This document shows positions 1 through 6,714 of a DNA stretch of 18,575 nucleotides, piece by piece. The translations under genes and the position numbers were made by a program. Source of the DNA: an uncultured Chitinophagaceae bacterium. GTDB lineage: Bacteria > Bacteroidota > Bacteroidia > Chitinophagales > Chitinophagaceae. A model generated the notes under the pieces. The model ran no database searches. It was not told the origin of the DNA and saw only the letters and a list, made by a program, of their open reading frames with translations. The stretch covers positions 1-18,575 of the forward strand of contig CAKSVK010000063.1 in the NCBI GenBank assembly GCA_934502905.1, given 5' to 3'. Every line of letters starts with the position of its first letter. Position 1 is the first letter of the stretch.

Positions 1-103
1 TCTCCCGCAGATCCCGCTGAATTCCGCAGATAATCAAAGCCTTCTGCGCTTATTTGCGAAATCAGCGGGAAATATTATCCGTCGTTTTATCGCTGACATG
101 ATA
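1..103. repeat. Degenerate intergenic repeat downstream of dnaB
   Basis: The stretch is built from related short blocks (CCCGCAGA, CCCGCTGA, TTCCGCAGA, ATCAGCGGGAAA). The arms CCCGCTGAATTCCGCA (13-28) and roughly 54-69 (ending TCAGCGGG) form an imperfect inverted repeat. I recall this kind of 'CTGCGGGAAATCAGCGGG' filler as common between genes in Bacteroidetes genomes, but that is memory and was not searched. It lies right after the dnaB stop, so it may be transcribed as the dnaB 3' end. There is no clear T-tract after the fold, so it is not called as a terminator. The window edge may cut the element. Confidence 0.45.
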
Positions 104-1663
104 TTAGAACGGTGCGTCATCATCAAAGTTGCCGTCATTCATCCTGCTGCCTTTCTGGATAAACAATTTCGGACCGCCGCCATCATCATCGCCGGGAACG
201 GGTTTCCAGTTGCCTTGCGGCATACCCATTCCTGAGAAATCGTCTTCTTCCATTTCCACGAACTTCTGGATGTGCAGCAACGCTCTCAGCTTAATGGTCT
301 CCAGGGAACCATTACGGTGTTTGGCGATACGGACATGCGTCTCCCCTTTGTTGCTTTCTCCCATTTCGTTGGCTGTGATATTGTAGTACTCCGGCCGATA
401 CAGGAACATTACCATATCAGCATCCTGTTCGATGGCGCCGGATTCACGGAGGTCACTCAGCTGCGGCATCTTTTCGCCGTCTTTTCTTTTTTCCACCTCA
501 CGGCTCAACTGGCTCAGCGCAATGATGGGAATACCCAGTTCTTTTGCCAATCCCTTCAGGTTGCGCGAAATAGTGCTGATCTCCTGTTCACGGTTGCTGC
601 TCCGCTTATCACCGGTACCACTCATCAACTGCAGGTAGTCGATGATGATCATGCCCAGGTTGTGCTTGTTTTTCAAGCGCCGGCATTTTGCGCGCAGCTC
701 AAATATGTTCAGGGCAGGAGTATCATCTATGAATATAGGAGCATTCTGCAGTCGCTGGATACCATTTTTATACAATTGCTGCATCTCGTGGTCTTCCATT
801 TTACCCCGTGCAATTTTTTCCAGCCATATCTCGCTTTCCGCACTTAAGATACGTTGTACTAACTGGCTGGAACTCATTTCAAGACTGAAGAAGGCAACCG
901 GTGTTGGCTTTTTGCTGTGCAGGGCAGCATTGCGGACCAGGTTGAGCGCAAAAGCCGTTTTACCCACTGCAGGACGTGCTGCCAGTATCACCAGGTCGGT
1001 AGGCTGCCAGCCATAGGTTACCTTGTCCAGGGTGCCGAAACCGCTGGGTACGCCGGTGATATCCTCCTGGCGGTTGCGCATATCTTCAATACGCTGGATG
1101 GTTTTCACCAGCACAGAGTCAATACTGTCGAAGTTTTTGCGCAGGTGGTTGTTGGTTATTTCAAATAATTTGCTTTCCGCGTCATCCAGCAAATCAAATA
1201 CATCTGTGGAGTCTTCGTATGCATCGCTGATGATCTCTCCGCTGATACGGATCAGGTCCCGCTGAATGAATTTCTGCAGGATAATACGGGAGTGCGCCTC
1301 AATATTGGCGGAAGAGACGACCGCATTGGTGAGCTTGGTAACAAAATACGGACCGCCTACCAGCTCCAGCTCTTCTTTCATCCTCAGTTCTTCCACTACG
1401 GTCAGCAGGTCTATCGGCATGCTTTTTTGTGCCAGGCTTTGCATTGCCCTGAAAATACGCTGATGGGCATCTACATAGAAACATTCCGGTTTCAGTATTT
1501 CAATAACAGTATCAAAAGCTGATTTTTCCAGCATAATGGCGCCAAGTACGGCTTCTTCAAGATCGCGCGCCTGGGGAGGTACTTTTCCGTATACCATGGG
1601 ACCCAGATCCGCAGCGCTTTTTTTGCGGATTTTCCGGTCCTTGTTCAAGTTAGTAAGATCCAT
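104..1663 (-). CDS. dnaB: Replicative DNA helicase DnaB
   Basis: Encodes the hexameric replicative helicase that unwinds DNA ahead of the replisome and recruits primase. The 519-aa product has the two-domain DnaB layout: an N-terminal helical domain (about residues 28-130), a linker, and a RecA-like ATPase from about 190. Walker A is ARPAVGKTA (229-237), Walker B is MIIIDYLQLM (338-347), followed by SQLSREVEKR (384-393), LSDLRESGAIEQDAD (402-416) and the KHRNG loop (about 448-452). No intein interrupts the ATPase core. The tail after about 470 is acidic and Gly-rich. Length is slightly above the E. coli protein because of the tail and a basic N-terminal extension. The ATG at 1661-1663 precedes the conserved region with no obvious Shine-Dalgarno, as is usual in Bacteroidetes. 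It diverges from pheT across the region carrying DnaA-box-like sites. Identification is near certain. Confidence 0.97.
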   Translation of the reverse strand: MDLTNLNKDRKIRKKSAADLGPMVYGKVPPQARDLEEAVLGAIMLEKSAFDTVIEILKPECFYVDAHQRIFRAMQSLAQKSMPIDLLTVVEELRMKEELELVGGPYFVTKLTNAVVSSANIEAHSRIILQKFIQRDLIRISGEIISDAYEDSTDVFDLLDDAESKLFEITNNHLRKNFDSIDSVLVKTIQRIEDMRNRQEDITGVPSGFGTLDKVTYGWQPTDLVILAARPAVGKTAFALNLVRNAALHSKKPTPVAFFSLEMSSSQLVQRILSAESEIWLEKIARGKMEDHEMQQLYKNGIQRLQNAPIFIDDTPALNIFELRAKCRRLKNKHNLGMIIIDYLQLMSGTGDKRSSNREQEISTISRNLKGLAKELGIPIIALSQLSREVEKRKDGEKMPQLSDLRESGAIEQDADMVMFLYRPEYYNITANEMGESNKGETHVRIAKHRNGSLETIKLRALLHIQKFVEMEEDDFSGMGMPQGNWKPVPGDDDGGGPKLFIQKGSRMNDGNFDDDAPF

Positions 1664-1851
1664 TAACAGAATTCTTTGTTTATATAGAGTGAATTATATT
1701 ATTAAACTCAGCTTGCTGACCCAATACGATCTTTTCAGGTAACTGCATATTTTCTTACATTAAAAAAATATTATCGAAATGTTACAGGGGCGATCGGGAC
1801 AGCGAATTTAAAGGCATTGAAACTTCAAAAACTCCTTTTTTTGATAAATAG

Positions 1852-1975
1852 TAGTGCACAAGCTAACCCACAAAATATCATCTTAATTCACAGCTTTTAA
1901 AAGCTTATCCACCATAATAAATCAATTATACACAAATTTGATAAAAAATCCGCTAATAAAAAGCTATTATTCACA
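1852..1975 (+). other. Phased DnaA-box array, candidate oriC or DnaA-controlled region
   Basis: Six same-strand 9-mers resemble the DnaA box TTATNCACA: TAGTGCACA 1852-1860 (7/9), TAACCCACA 1864-1872 (7/9), TAATTCACA 1884-1892 (8/9), TTATCCACC 1905-1913 (8/9), TTATACACA 1926-1934 (9/9) and TTATTCACA 1967-1975 (9/9). Start-to-start distances are 12, 20, 21, 21 and 41 bp, so the last five sit at about two helical turns or a multiple. A 14-bp palindrome AGCTTTTAAAAGCT (1892-1905) lies between two boxes. The surroundings (about 1740-1990) are strongly AT-rich, as an unwinding element would be. The array lies between the divergent genes dnaB and pheT. Function as an origin is inference; it could instead regulate dnaB. 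dnaA itself is not in the window. Confidence 0.55.
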
Positions 1976-2077
1976 CCAGCTTGTGAGGAAGAATTTCCGG
2001 TCTTTTTTTTGGCAGGATTGAAGAAATAACAGTATGGACTTTACGGTATTTTAGTGCATAGTACCCCTGAAAAATTG

Positions 2078-2216
2078 CTGAAGAGGCGTAATTCTCTGCA
2101 GGTGGGGGGACCCGTTTGTAGAATTTGTTTGCTCTTCTTCGTGGGGAAAGGGGTGAAATAGGGTGGTGCAGGGTAGAGGGGAAACCTTGTCAGCAAATCC
2201 CTGAAGAGGCGCAATT
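2078..2216 (+). repeat. 16-bp direct repeat pair flanking G-rich tract
   Basis: CTGAAGAGGCGTAATT (2078-2093) recurs as CTGAAGAGGCGCAATT (2201-2216), 15 of 16 identical. The 107 bp between the copies are G-rich on the plus strand, and the second copy ends 10 bp before the pheT -7 box. The copies may be a short duplication or binding sites for one regulator; no known protein site is recognised. Confidence 0.5.
2143..2181 (+). other. Potential G-quadruplex motif
   Basis: Five G-tracts on the plus strand (2143-2146, 2150-2153, 2161-2163, 2171-2173, 2178-2181) are separated by loops of 3, 7, 7 and 4 nt. This satisfies the standard pattern of four or more runs of at least three G with loops of 1-7. 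It lies about 45 bp upstream of the pheT -7 box and about 170 bp from the DnaA-box array. The pattern is visible in the sequence; whether it folds is unknown. Confidence 0.5.
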
Positions 2217-2226
2217 TGTATTTGTC

Positions 2227-2234
2227 TATCTTTG
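2227..2234 (+). promoter_or_regulatory. Candidate pheT promoter, -7 box TATCTTTG
   Basis: TATCTTTG matches the Bacteroidetes -7 consensus TAnnTTTG exactly, 51 bp before the chosen pheT ATG. A start point a few bases downstream would give a leader of about 45 nt. I see no TTTG at the usual -33 spacing, so the call rests on the -7 box and position. It also argues against the upstream in-frame TTG at 2232 as the pheT start, because that codon lies inside the box. Confidence 0.55.
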
Positions 2235-2285
2235 CAAACGCCTTACCAGGATGCTTTAATTCATATTAAAAGGATTTACGATTTT

Positions 2286-4718
2286 ATGACGATCAGTTAT
2301 AACTGGCTTTGCGAATATCTACCGGTGGAAATCAGCCCGGAGGAACTATCTGTTGTGCTTACTTCCCTTGGACTTGAAGTGGAAAGTCTTGAAAAATTTG
2401 AACCTGTAAAAGGCGGGTTGAAAGGATTGGTGATAGGAGAAGTGGTGGAATGCAGCCAGCACCCTAATGCGGATAAGCTACGCCTGACAAAAGTGAATAC
2501 CGGAGCCGGCGACCTGTTGAAAATAGTTTGCGGTGCACCTAATGTAGCCGTTGGGCAAAAAGTGGTGGTGGCGCCCGTAGGAGCAGCCATATATCCTGTT
2601 AAAGGAGACCCGCTGACCATGAAGGTGGCAAAGATCCGTGGAGAGGAAAGTTTTGGAATGATCTGTGCCGAAGATGAGATCGGGCTGGGAGAAAGCCATG
2701 CCGGCATATTGGTATTGCCGCAGGATGCTGTTGTGGGAACTCCTGCTGCCGAATATTTTAAGCTGAAAGAAGACCATGTATATGAAATAGGGCTCACCCC
2801 CAACCGTATGGATGCCATGAGCCACCTGGGCGTGGCTAAAGATGTGGTAGCTTATCTTTCCGTACACAATAATGCGGACCTTTCCGTAAAGTATCCTTAT
2901 ACGAATGCATGGGTAGCTGGTTCCGGTAACAGGCAGTTTAAGGTAGTGGTAGAAAATACAGGTGCATGTGAAAGGTATGCCGGTGTATATATAGAAAATG
3001 TAACTGTAAAAGAAAGTCCTGACTGGCTGAAGGAACGTCTGCAGGCAATAGGTGTGCGTGCTATTAATAACATTGTAGACATTACCAATTTCATCCTGCA
3101 TGAGACAGGACAGCCGCTTCATGCTTTTGATGCAGATAAAATTGCAGGGAATGCCATCATTGTAAAGAACCTGCCGGAGGGTACTCCTTTTGTGACACTG
3201 GATGAAAAAGAAAGGAAGCTGCACGGGGAAGACCTTATGATATGTGACGGTAACGTATATCCGTTGTGTTTTGCGGGTGTATTCGGCGGGTTAACAAGTG
3301 GTGTAACGGAGGTAACAACAAATATTTTCCTGGAGAGCGCCTGGTTCAACCCGGTTGCAACCCGTAAAACATCCTTTCGTCATAACCTGAGGACAGACGC
3401 GGCAATCCGCTTTGAAAAAGGAGTGGATATCAGCAATACGGTTAATGTGCTGAAAAGGGCAGCGCTCCTGATCAGCGAACTGGGCGGCGGCGCTGTTGCT
3501 TCAGATGTAATAGATATATACCCGGCTCCCAGGGAAAAAAAGAAGATACAGCTCACTTATGCTTACCTGGAAAGATTGAGCGGGAAAGCATATGCTCCAG
3601 CAACGGTAAAGAAGGTGTTGCAGAGCCTGGGCTTTGAAATATTGGAAGAAACAGAAACGGCTGTGCTGGTAACCGCGCCGTTCAGCAAGCCGGATATTGA
3701 GTTGCCGGCAGACCTGGTGGAAGAAATTATGCGCGTAGACGGACTGGACAATGTTGTTATTCCGCAGCACATCACTATCAGTCCTTCTGTGGAAGCATTG
3801 GGATATGAGATTGCATTGAAAGACAGGCTGGCCACCGTATTGACGGGAAATGGCTTTTATGAGATCCTTACCAATTCCATCACCAACAGCGCTTATTTTG
3901 ATGAGGATACGCTACAGCATTCCGTGAAGATGCTGAACAACCTGAGTGCAGAGCTGAATATCATGCGTCCTTCCATGCTGGAAACAGGGCTGGAGTGCAT
4001 CCTGCACAACCTGAACAGGAAAAATAACCAGCTGAAGTTGTTTGAATTTGGTAAAACCTACCACAGCACTAATGTTACCGGGAAGTACAGAGAAGAGGAA
4101 AAGCTTTGCTTATACATTACAGGCTTATTGCAGGAGACTTCCTGGAAGCAAAAAGCGATCAACAGCGATTTTTATTACCTGAAAGGACTGGTTGCCGGCC
4201 TGCTGCAGAGCGCAAATATAGAAACATTGCAGACCGAAACGACGCAGTGGAAAGGACTGGAATATGCCATACATATAAACCATGGAACGGATGTTATCGC
4301 TACCCTGGGACCCGTGAGCGTCCAGACACTATCCCGGTTCGACATCAAGCAGCCTGTTTGGTATGCGGAACTTGATTGGAAAAAAGTTGTTGCTGCTTCT
4401 TCAGCCGATAAAGATCATTATACCGAAGTGCCTAAGTTTCCGGCAGTTCAGCGCGACCTCGCAATAGTGGTAGACAACCAGCTATCATATGATAAAGTGG
4501 AAGCCGCTATTGGTGGATTGAATATCAAACGGCTTCAGGGCATCAAATTATTCGACGTATTTGAAAGTGATAAGCTCGGTGCCAACAAGAAATCATTTGC
4601 GGTCAACTTTACTTTCCTCGACAGGGAAAAAACCCTGAAGGATGAGGAGATCGACGGCATTATGCAAAAGATCATGCGGGTGGTGGAAAAAGACCTGGGT
4701 GCGGAAATAAGGAAATAG
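2286..4718 (+). CDS. pheT: Phenylalanine--tRNA ligase beta subunit
   Basis: The beta chain of the alpha2-beta2 PheRS that charges tRNA-Phe in the cytoplasm. The 810-aa product begins MTISYNWLCEYLP, the standard bacterial PheT N-terminus, which fixes the ATG at 2286 rather than an in-frame TTG 54 bases upstream. An EMAP/OB-fold tRNA-binding domain follows at about 43-155 (QHPNADKLR at 59-67), then the signature IGLTPNRMDAMSHLG (168-182), B3/B4 editing domain (about 215-390), B5 (about 400-480), catalytic-like core (about 490-690) and the C-terminal ferredoxin-like anticodon-binding domain starting near FPAVQRDLAIVV. A-rich AAAAGGA at 2267-2273 may help ribosome binding. pheS is not adjacent, so the two subunits are unlinked here. 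pheT is followed by a small coiled-coil gene 2 bp after its stop and then zapA. A pheT-zapA neighbourhood is also known in Firmicutes. Confidence 0.97.
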   Translation: MTISYNWLCEYLPVEISPEELSVVLTSLGLEVESLEKFEPVKGGLKGLVIGEVVECSQHPNADKLRLTKVNTGAGDLLKIVCGAPNVAVGQKVVVAPVGAAIYPVKGDPLTMKVAKIRGEESFGMICAEDEIGLGESHAGILVLPQDAVVGTPAAEYFKLKEDHVYEIGLTPNRMDAMSHLGVAKDVVAYLSVHNNADLSVKYPYTNAWVAGSGNRQFKVVVENTGACERYAGVYIENVTVKESPDWLKERLQAIGVRAINNIVDITNFILHETGQPLHAFDADKIAGNAIIVKNLPEGTPFVTLDEKERKLHGEDLMICDGNVYPLCFAGVFGGLTSGVTEVTTNIFLESAWFNPVATRKTSFRHNLRTDAAIRFEKGVDISNTVNVLKRAALLISELGGGAVASDVIDIYPAPREKKKIQLTYAYLERLSGKAYAPATVKKVLQSLGFEILEETETAVLVTAPFSKPDIELPADLVEEIMRVDGLDNVVIPQHITISPSVEALGYEIALKDRLATVLTGNGFYEILTNSITNSAYFDEDTLQHSVKMLNNLSAELNIMRPSMLETGLECILHNLNRKNNQLKLFEFGKTYHSTNVTGKYREEEKLCLYITGLLQETSWKQKAINSDFYYLKGLVAGLLQSANIETLQTETTQWKGLEYAIHINHGTDVIATLGPVSVQTLSRFDIKQPVWYAELDWKKVVAASSADKDHYTEVPKFPAVQRDLAIVVDNQLSYDKVEAAIGGLNIKRLQGIKLFDVFESDKLGANKKSFAVNFTFLDREKTLKDEEIDGIMQKIMRVVEKDLGAEIRK

Positions 4719-4720
4719 AT

Positions 4721-5014
4721 ATGAGTAAGCTTGATGGAAATATAAGCCAGGTATTTGCCAAACTGCAGCTCCTTATAAAGAAGTACCAGGCGCTTCAGAA
4801 GGATAATGAAAAGCTGAAGGCCGATCTGAAAGAGAAAACAGAAACGGAAGCATCCCTGTTGCTGAAAATAAAATTATTGCAGCAGCAGCTTGACATCGTG
4901 CAGATAGCTTCCACGAATACAGCAGATGAACAAACAAAAAGCCAGCTTGAGAAAAGATTGAATGCTTACATAAAAGAGCTGGATCAATGCATCACATTGC
5001 TTTCCGGCCACTAG
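4721..5014 (+). CDS. Small coiled-coil protein, possibly ZapB-like
   Basis: The 97-aa product starts 2 bp after the pheT stop, so it is almost certainly co-transcribed and probably translationally coupled. It is highly charged and helical, with heptad-like spacing through about residues 10-60 (KLQLLIKKYQALQKDNEKLK) and a second helix KRLNAYIKELDQCITLL at the end. There is no signal peptide or membrane segment, so it should be cytoplasmic. With zapA next on the same strand, a coiled-coil division-ring partner of ZapA, analogous to ZapB, is a reasonable inference. The composition alone does not prove this and many coiled coils look alike. The stop lies in a CTAG palindrome shared with the stop of the convergent gene. 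Confidence 0.8.
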   Translation: MSKLDGNISQVFAKLQLLIKKYQALQKDNEKLKADLKEKTETEASLLLKIKLLQQQLDIVQIASTNTADEQTKSQLEKRLNAYIKELDQCITLLSGH

Positions 5015-5268
5015 ATCCTTTTTACCAGCATCATCTTTTGCTCTTCGGATTCGCAGGACAACTCCAGCAGGTAGATACCATATGGTAACTCACTGAGCCC
5101 TTCCCAGTGCACTACTCTTTGGGCAGGGTGAATATCCGCAGCATTCAGGATACTGCATATTTTTCCTACTTCGTCTTTTAATACAGCTTTCAGCTTGTTG
5201 GGACCGGCATGGAACAATTCCAGTGTAAAGGAATCGATGAAGTTCTGGGTTCTTACTTTTGCAAGCAT
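5011..5268 (-). CDS. Free-standing T9SS sorting-domain-like small protein (paralog A)
   Basis: The 85-aa product is clearly paralogous to the protein at 5777-6025: both have FID at residues 10-12, then GKICS, LPYG-x-Y-x-LELS and a final LVKRI. The pattern (beta-rich, K-D-x-x-GKxxxxL, then W-x-G-L-x-x-LPYGxYxLEL ... LVKR) resembles the C-terminal type A sorting domain of type IX secretion cargo and the FlgD Ig-like fold. Here it forms the whole protein, with no passenger and no recognisable signal peptide. Start is the ATG at 5266-5268. The gene converges on the coiled-coil gene and overlaps its stop by 4 bases. Function is unknown; sorting-domain likeness is pattern-based, and an unrelated small beta-sandwich is possible. 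Confidence 0.75.
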   Translation of the reverse strand: MLAKVRTQNFIDSFTLELFHAGPNKLKAVLKDEVGKICSILNAADIHPAQRVVHWEGLSELPYGIYLLELSCESEEQKMMLVKRI

Positions 5269-5320
5269 GGTTTCAAAGGATTACGTGATTAATTAATAAT
5301 GCAGATTGCTTTCAGCCACT

Positions 5321-5328
5321 TAATTTTG
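5321..5328 (+). promoter_or_regulatory. Candidate zapA promoter, -7 box TAATTTTG
   Basis: TAATTTTG is an exact match to TAnnTTTG and lies 61 bp before the zapA ATG, in the 121-bp gap between a minus-strand gene and zapA. It would let zapA be expressed separately from pheT. No clear -33 TTTG at 19-20 bp spacing is visible. The same 8-mer recurs on the minus strand ahead of paralog B. Confidence 0.45.
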
Positions 5329-5389
5329 TACCGGCAGACAATCCGTTTGTTTATAAAGTGTGAATAAATTTAAATATAATAGTTAAAAT

Positions 5390-5677
5390 ATGCAAGAGCT
5401 GTTAGCCATAAACGTTGCCATTGGAGACAGGACTTACCGTATAAAGATCGCCCGGAAGGATGAGGAGCAGGTAAGAAAAACGCTTAAAATTATCAATGAC
5501 AAGATCATTGAATTCAAAACGGAATTTGCCGGTAAGGATATGCAGGACTATGTATCGATGGTGCTGCTATGGTATGCAACCCAGGCCCAGAGCGGAAAGG
5601 AGACTGTATTGGAAAAAGATCTGGAGGAAGTATTCAACAGAATGGAGGAGCATTTAGATAAAACACTGAACAGTTGA
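5390..5677 (+). CDS. zapA: Cell division protein ZapA
   Basis: The 95-aa product has the ZapA layout: an N-terminal beta-hairpin (VAIGDRTYRIKIARKDEEQVR, roughly residues 9-29), then the conserved helix with INDKIIEFK (35-43) and KDMQDYVSMVLL (49-60), ending in a C-terminal coiled coil (about 67-92). ZapA is a cytoplasmic dimer/tetramer that cross-links FtsZ protofilaments at the division ring. Length is typical for bacterial ZapA. The ATG at 5390 is the only sensible start. It lies downstream of pheT and a coiled-coil gene but has its own promoter box. An imperfect hairpin follows the stop. In many Bacteroidetes rny follows zapA; here the next gene is on the opposite strand. Confidence 0.9.
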   Translation: MQELLAINVAIGDRTYRIKIARKDEEQVRKTLKIINDKIIEFKTEFAGKDMQDYVSMVLLWYATQAQSGKETVLEKDLEEVFNRMEEHLDKTLNS

Positions 5678-5703
5678 GCCAGCCCTTTGAATATAATAAT
5701 TAC

Positions 5704-5728
5704 TATCGCGTATGACTATGCGCCGATA
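5704..5728 (+). terminator. Imperfect hairpin after zapA
   Basis: The segment folds as TATCG/CGATA plus CGTAT/ATGCG with one bulged C and one G-T pair, about 10 bp with a 4-nt loop. It begins 26 bp after the zapA stop. The nearest T-run is about 15 nt further on (around 5743-5749), so it is not a textbook intrinsic terminator. It may end or stabilise the zapA message. Confidence 0.35.
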
Positions 5729-5776
5729 TTTGCGACCAGGAATTTTTTATCAAAAGGTAACAGGCTTTTTGGTAGA

Positions 5777-6025
5777 TTATATCCTTTTTACCAGTGAAAT
5801 TACTGTCTTCTCGTTGTTACCGGAAAGCTCAAGTGTGTATTCGCCATAAGGAAGGTCGTTGAAGCCACACCAGTAGTAGGTGGTGAGTCCCGGTGTAAAT
5901 TCCGTTTCAAGTGAGCTGCAGATCTTCCCCTCACCATCCCGCAGGATGGCGCTCAATATTGAGGCGTCTTTCAGATCGAATACCAGGGTGTCGATAAACG
6001 ATTTTGTTTTCAGGGTAGGGGTCAT
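5777..6025 (-). CDS. Free-standing T9SS sorting-domain-like small protein (paralog B)
   Basis: The 82-aa product is the paralog of the one at 5011-5268, sharing FID, GKICS, LPYG-x-Y-x-LELS and the LVKRI terminus; the two genes even share ATCCTTTTTACCAG at their 3' ends. The pattern resembles a type A T9SS sorting domain or FlgD-like Ig domain standing alone, without signal peptide or passenger. Start is the ATG at 6023-6025. It has its own promoter: TAATTTTG on the minus strand (6051-6058), with a TTG (6079-6081) 20 bp further upstream. It converges on zapA. The two copies on either side of zapA suggest a local duplication. Function unknown. Confidence 0.75.
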   Translation of the reverse strand: MTPTLKTKSFIDTLVFDLKDASILSAILRDGEGKICSSLETEFTPGLTTYYWCGFNDLPYGEYTLELSGNNEKTVISLVKRI

Positions 6026-6050
6026 TTATTCGTATAATTTTTCGGGTATA

Positions 6051-6081
6051 CAAAATTACACTTAGTAAAAATCCGTTGCAA
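6051..6081 (-). promoter_or_regulatory. Promoter of paralog B, TTG-N20-TAATTTTG
   Basis: Read on the minus strand, TTG (6079-6081) is followed after 20 nt by TAATTTTG (6051-6058). Both the -33 and -7 elements of the Bacteroidetes promoter are therefore present at acceptable spacing. The -7 box ends 25 bp before the ATG, so the leader should be short. Confidence 0.55.
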
Positions 6082-6152
6082 TGTTATGCATCTAAAAAAA
6101 CTACTATTTGGTCGAAAAATTTTCCCCTGCTGATATGAGACTTTATCAAATG

Positions 6153-6659
6153 TCAATTTGCTTCTGAGAGGATAAAATCTGCAAGCAGCTTCATTCTGAA
6201 GAAGAGGTTGCTGATCATGAGCGAAATGTTATTCTTCACTCCTTTGAAGGTACCGCCGTTCATTTTCCGGATATTTCTCAACTCGGTTATTTTCTCATCA
6301 ATCTTGTCCGTCAGCTTCTCTGCATCCCACCCCTCGTATTTTTTGTTCCTTTCATCTTTTATATGGATAGCCAGTATTTTCCCGTTGCGTAGTTTTCTGA
6401 AGGAAAAATTGTTCTTTACAGCTTCCTGGAAAGCATCATTGCTCAGCAAATCTACAATCGCATCAAAGGAAGCATTATTCAGAAACCCGTTGCTGAATAC
6501 ATTCAGGTTATTCCTGAGTTCTTTGATGAGCTGCTTTTTATGAATATTATTTGTCTGCGACTTCTTCTGTAAGAAGGCTATCAGCTCTTTAAGCGGTGTA
6601 ATCCCTGTTTTTAACCATTCCATTTCCATAACTAAATTTAGCAGATTTTGGGAAACCAT
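6153..6659 (-). CDS. Hypothetical soluble helical protein
   Basis: I do not recognise this protein. With the ATG at 6657-6659 it has 168 aa and starts MVSQNLLNLVMEMEW; a TTG 18 bases upstream and ATGs at residues 11 and 13 are alternatives. It is rich in Lys, Asn, Leu and Ile, with predicted helices in the first 50 residues (LKELIAFLQKK, KKQLIKELRNN), a likely beta segment NFSFRKLRNGKILAIHIKDE, and a charged helix around KLTDKIDEKITELRNIRK. No signal peptide, membrane span or metal-site motif is seen. It is divergent from the membrane protein at 6715, about 55 bp away, and its stop lies about 125 bp from the start of paralog B. Coding status is supported by length and normal amino-acid make-up only. 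Confidence 0.65.
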   Translation of the reverse strand: MVSQNLLNLVMEMEWLKTGITPLKELIAFLQKKSQTNNIHKKQLIKELRNNLNVFSNGFLNNASFDAIVDLLSNDAFQEAVKNNFSFRKLRNGKILAIHIKDERNKKYEGWDAEKLTDKIDEKITELRNIRKMNGGTFKGVKNNISLMISNLFFRMKLLADFILSEAN

Positions 6660-6714
6660 AATTTTATATGCAAACAAAAAATAATCCTATAATTTCAGGG
6701 TGAAAATCAACAGT

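Noticed and set aside
2232..2285. Upstream TTG start for pheT adding 18 residues
   Set aside because: The TTG lies inside the TATCTTTG promoter box, the extra residues do not belong to PheT, and MTISYNWL is the standard N-terminus.
2297..3224. Long minus-strand ORFs opposite pheT (173 and 248 codons)
   Set aside because: Antisense shadows of a strongly conserved gene, with no domain or upstream signal.
5678..5776. 6S RNA gene after zapA, as in gamma-proteobacteria
   Set aside because: The gap is only 99 bp and has one short hairpin, not the long bulged rod expected for 6S RNA.
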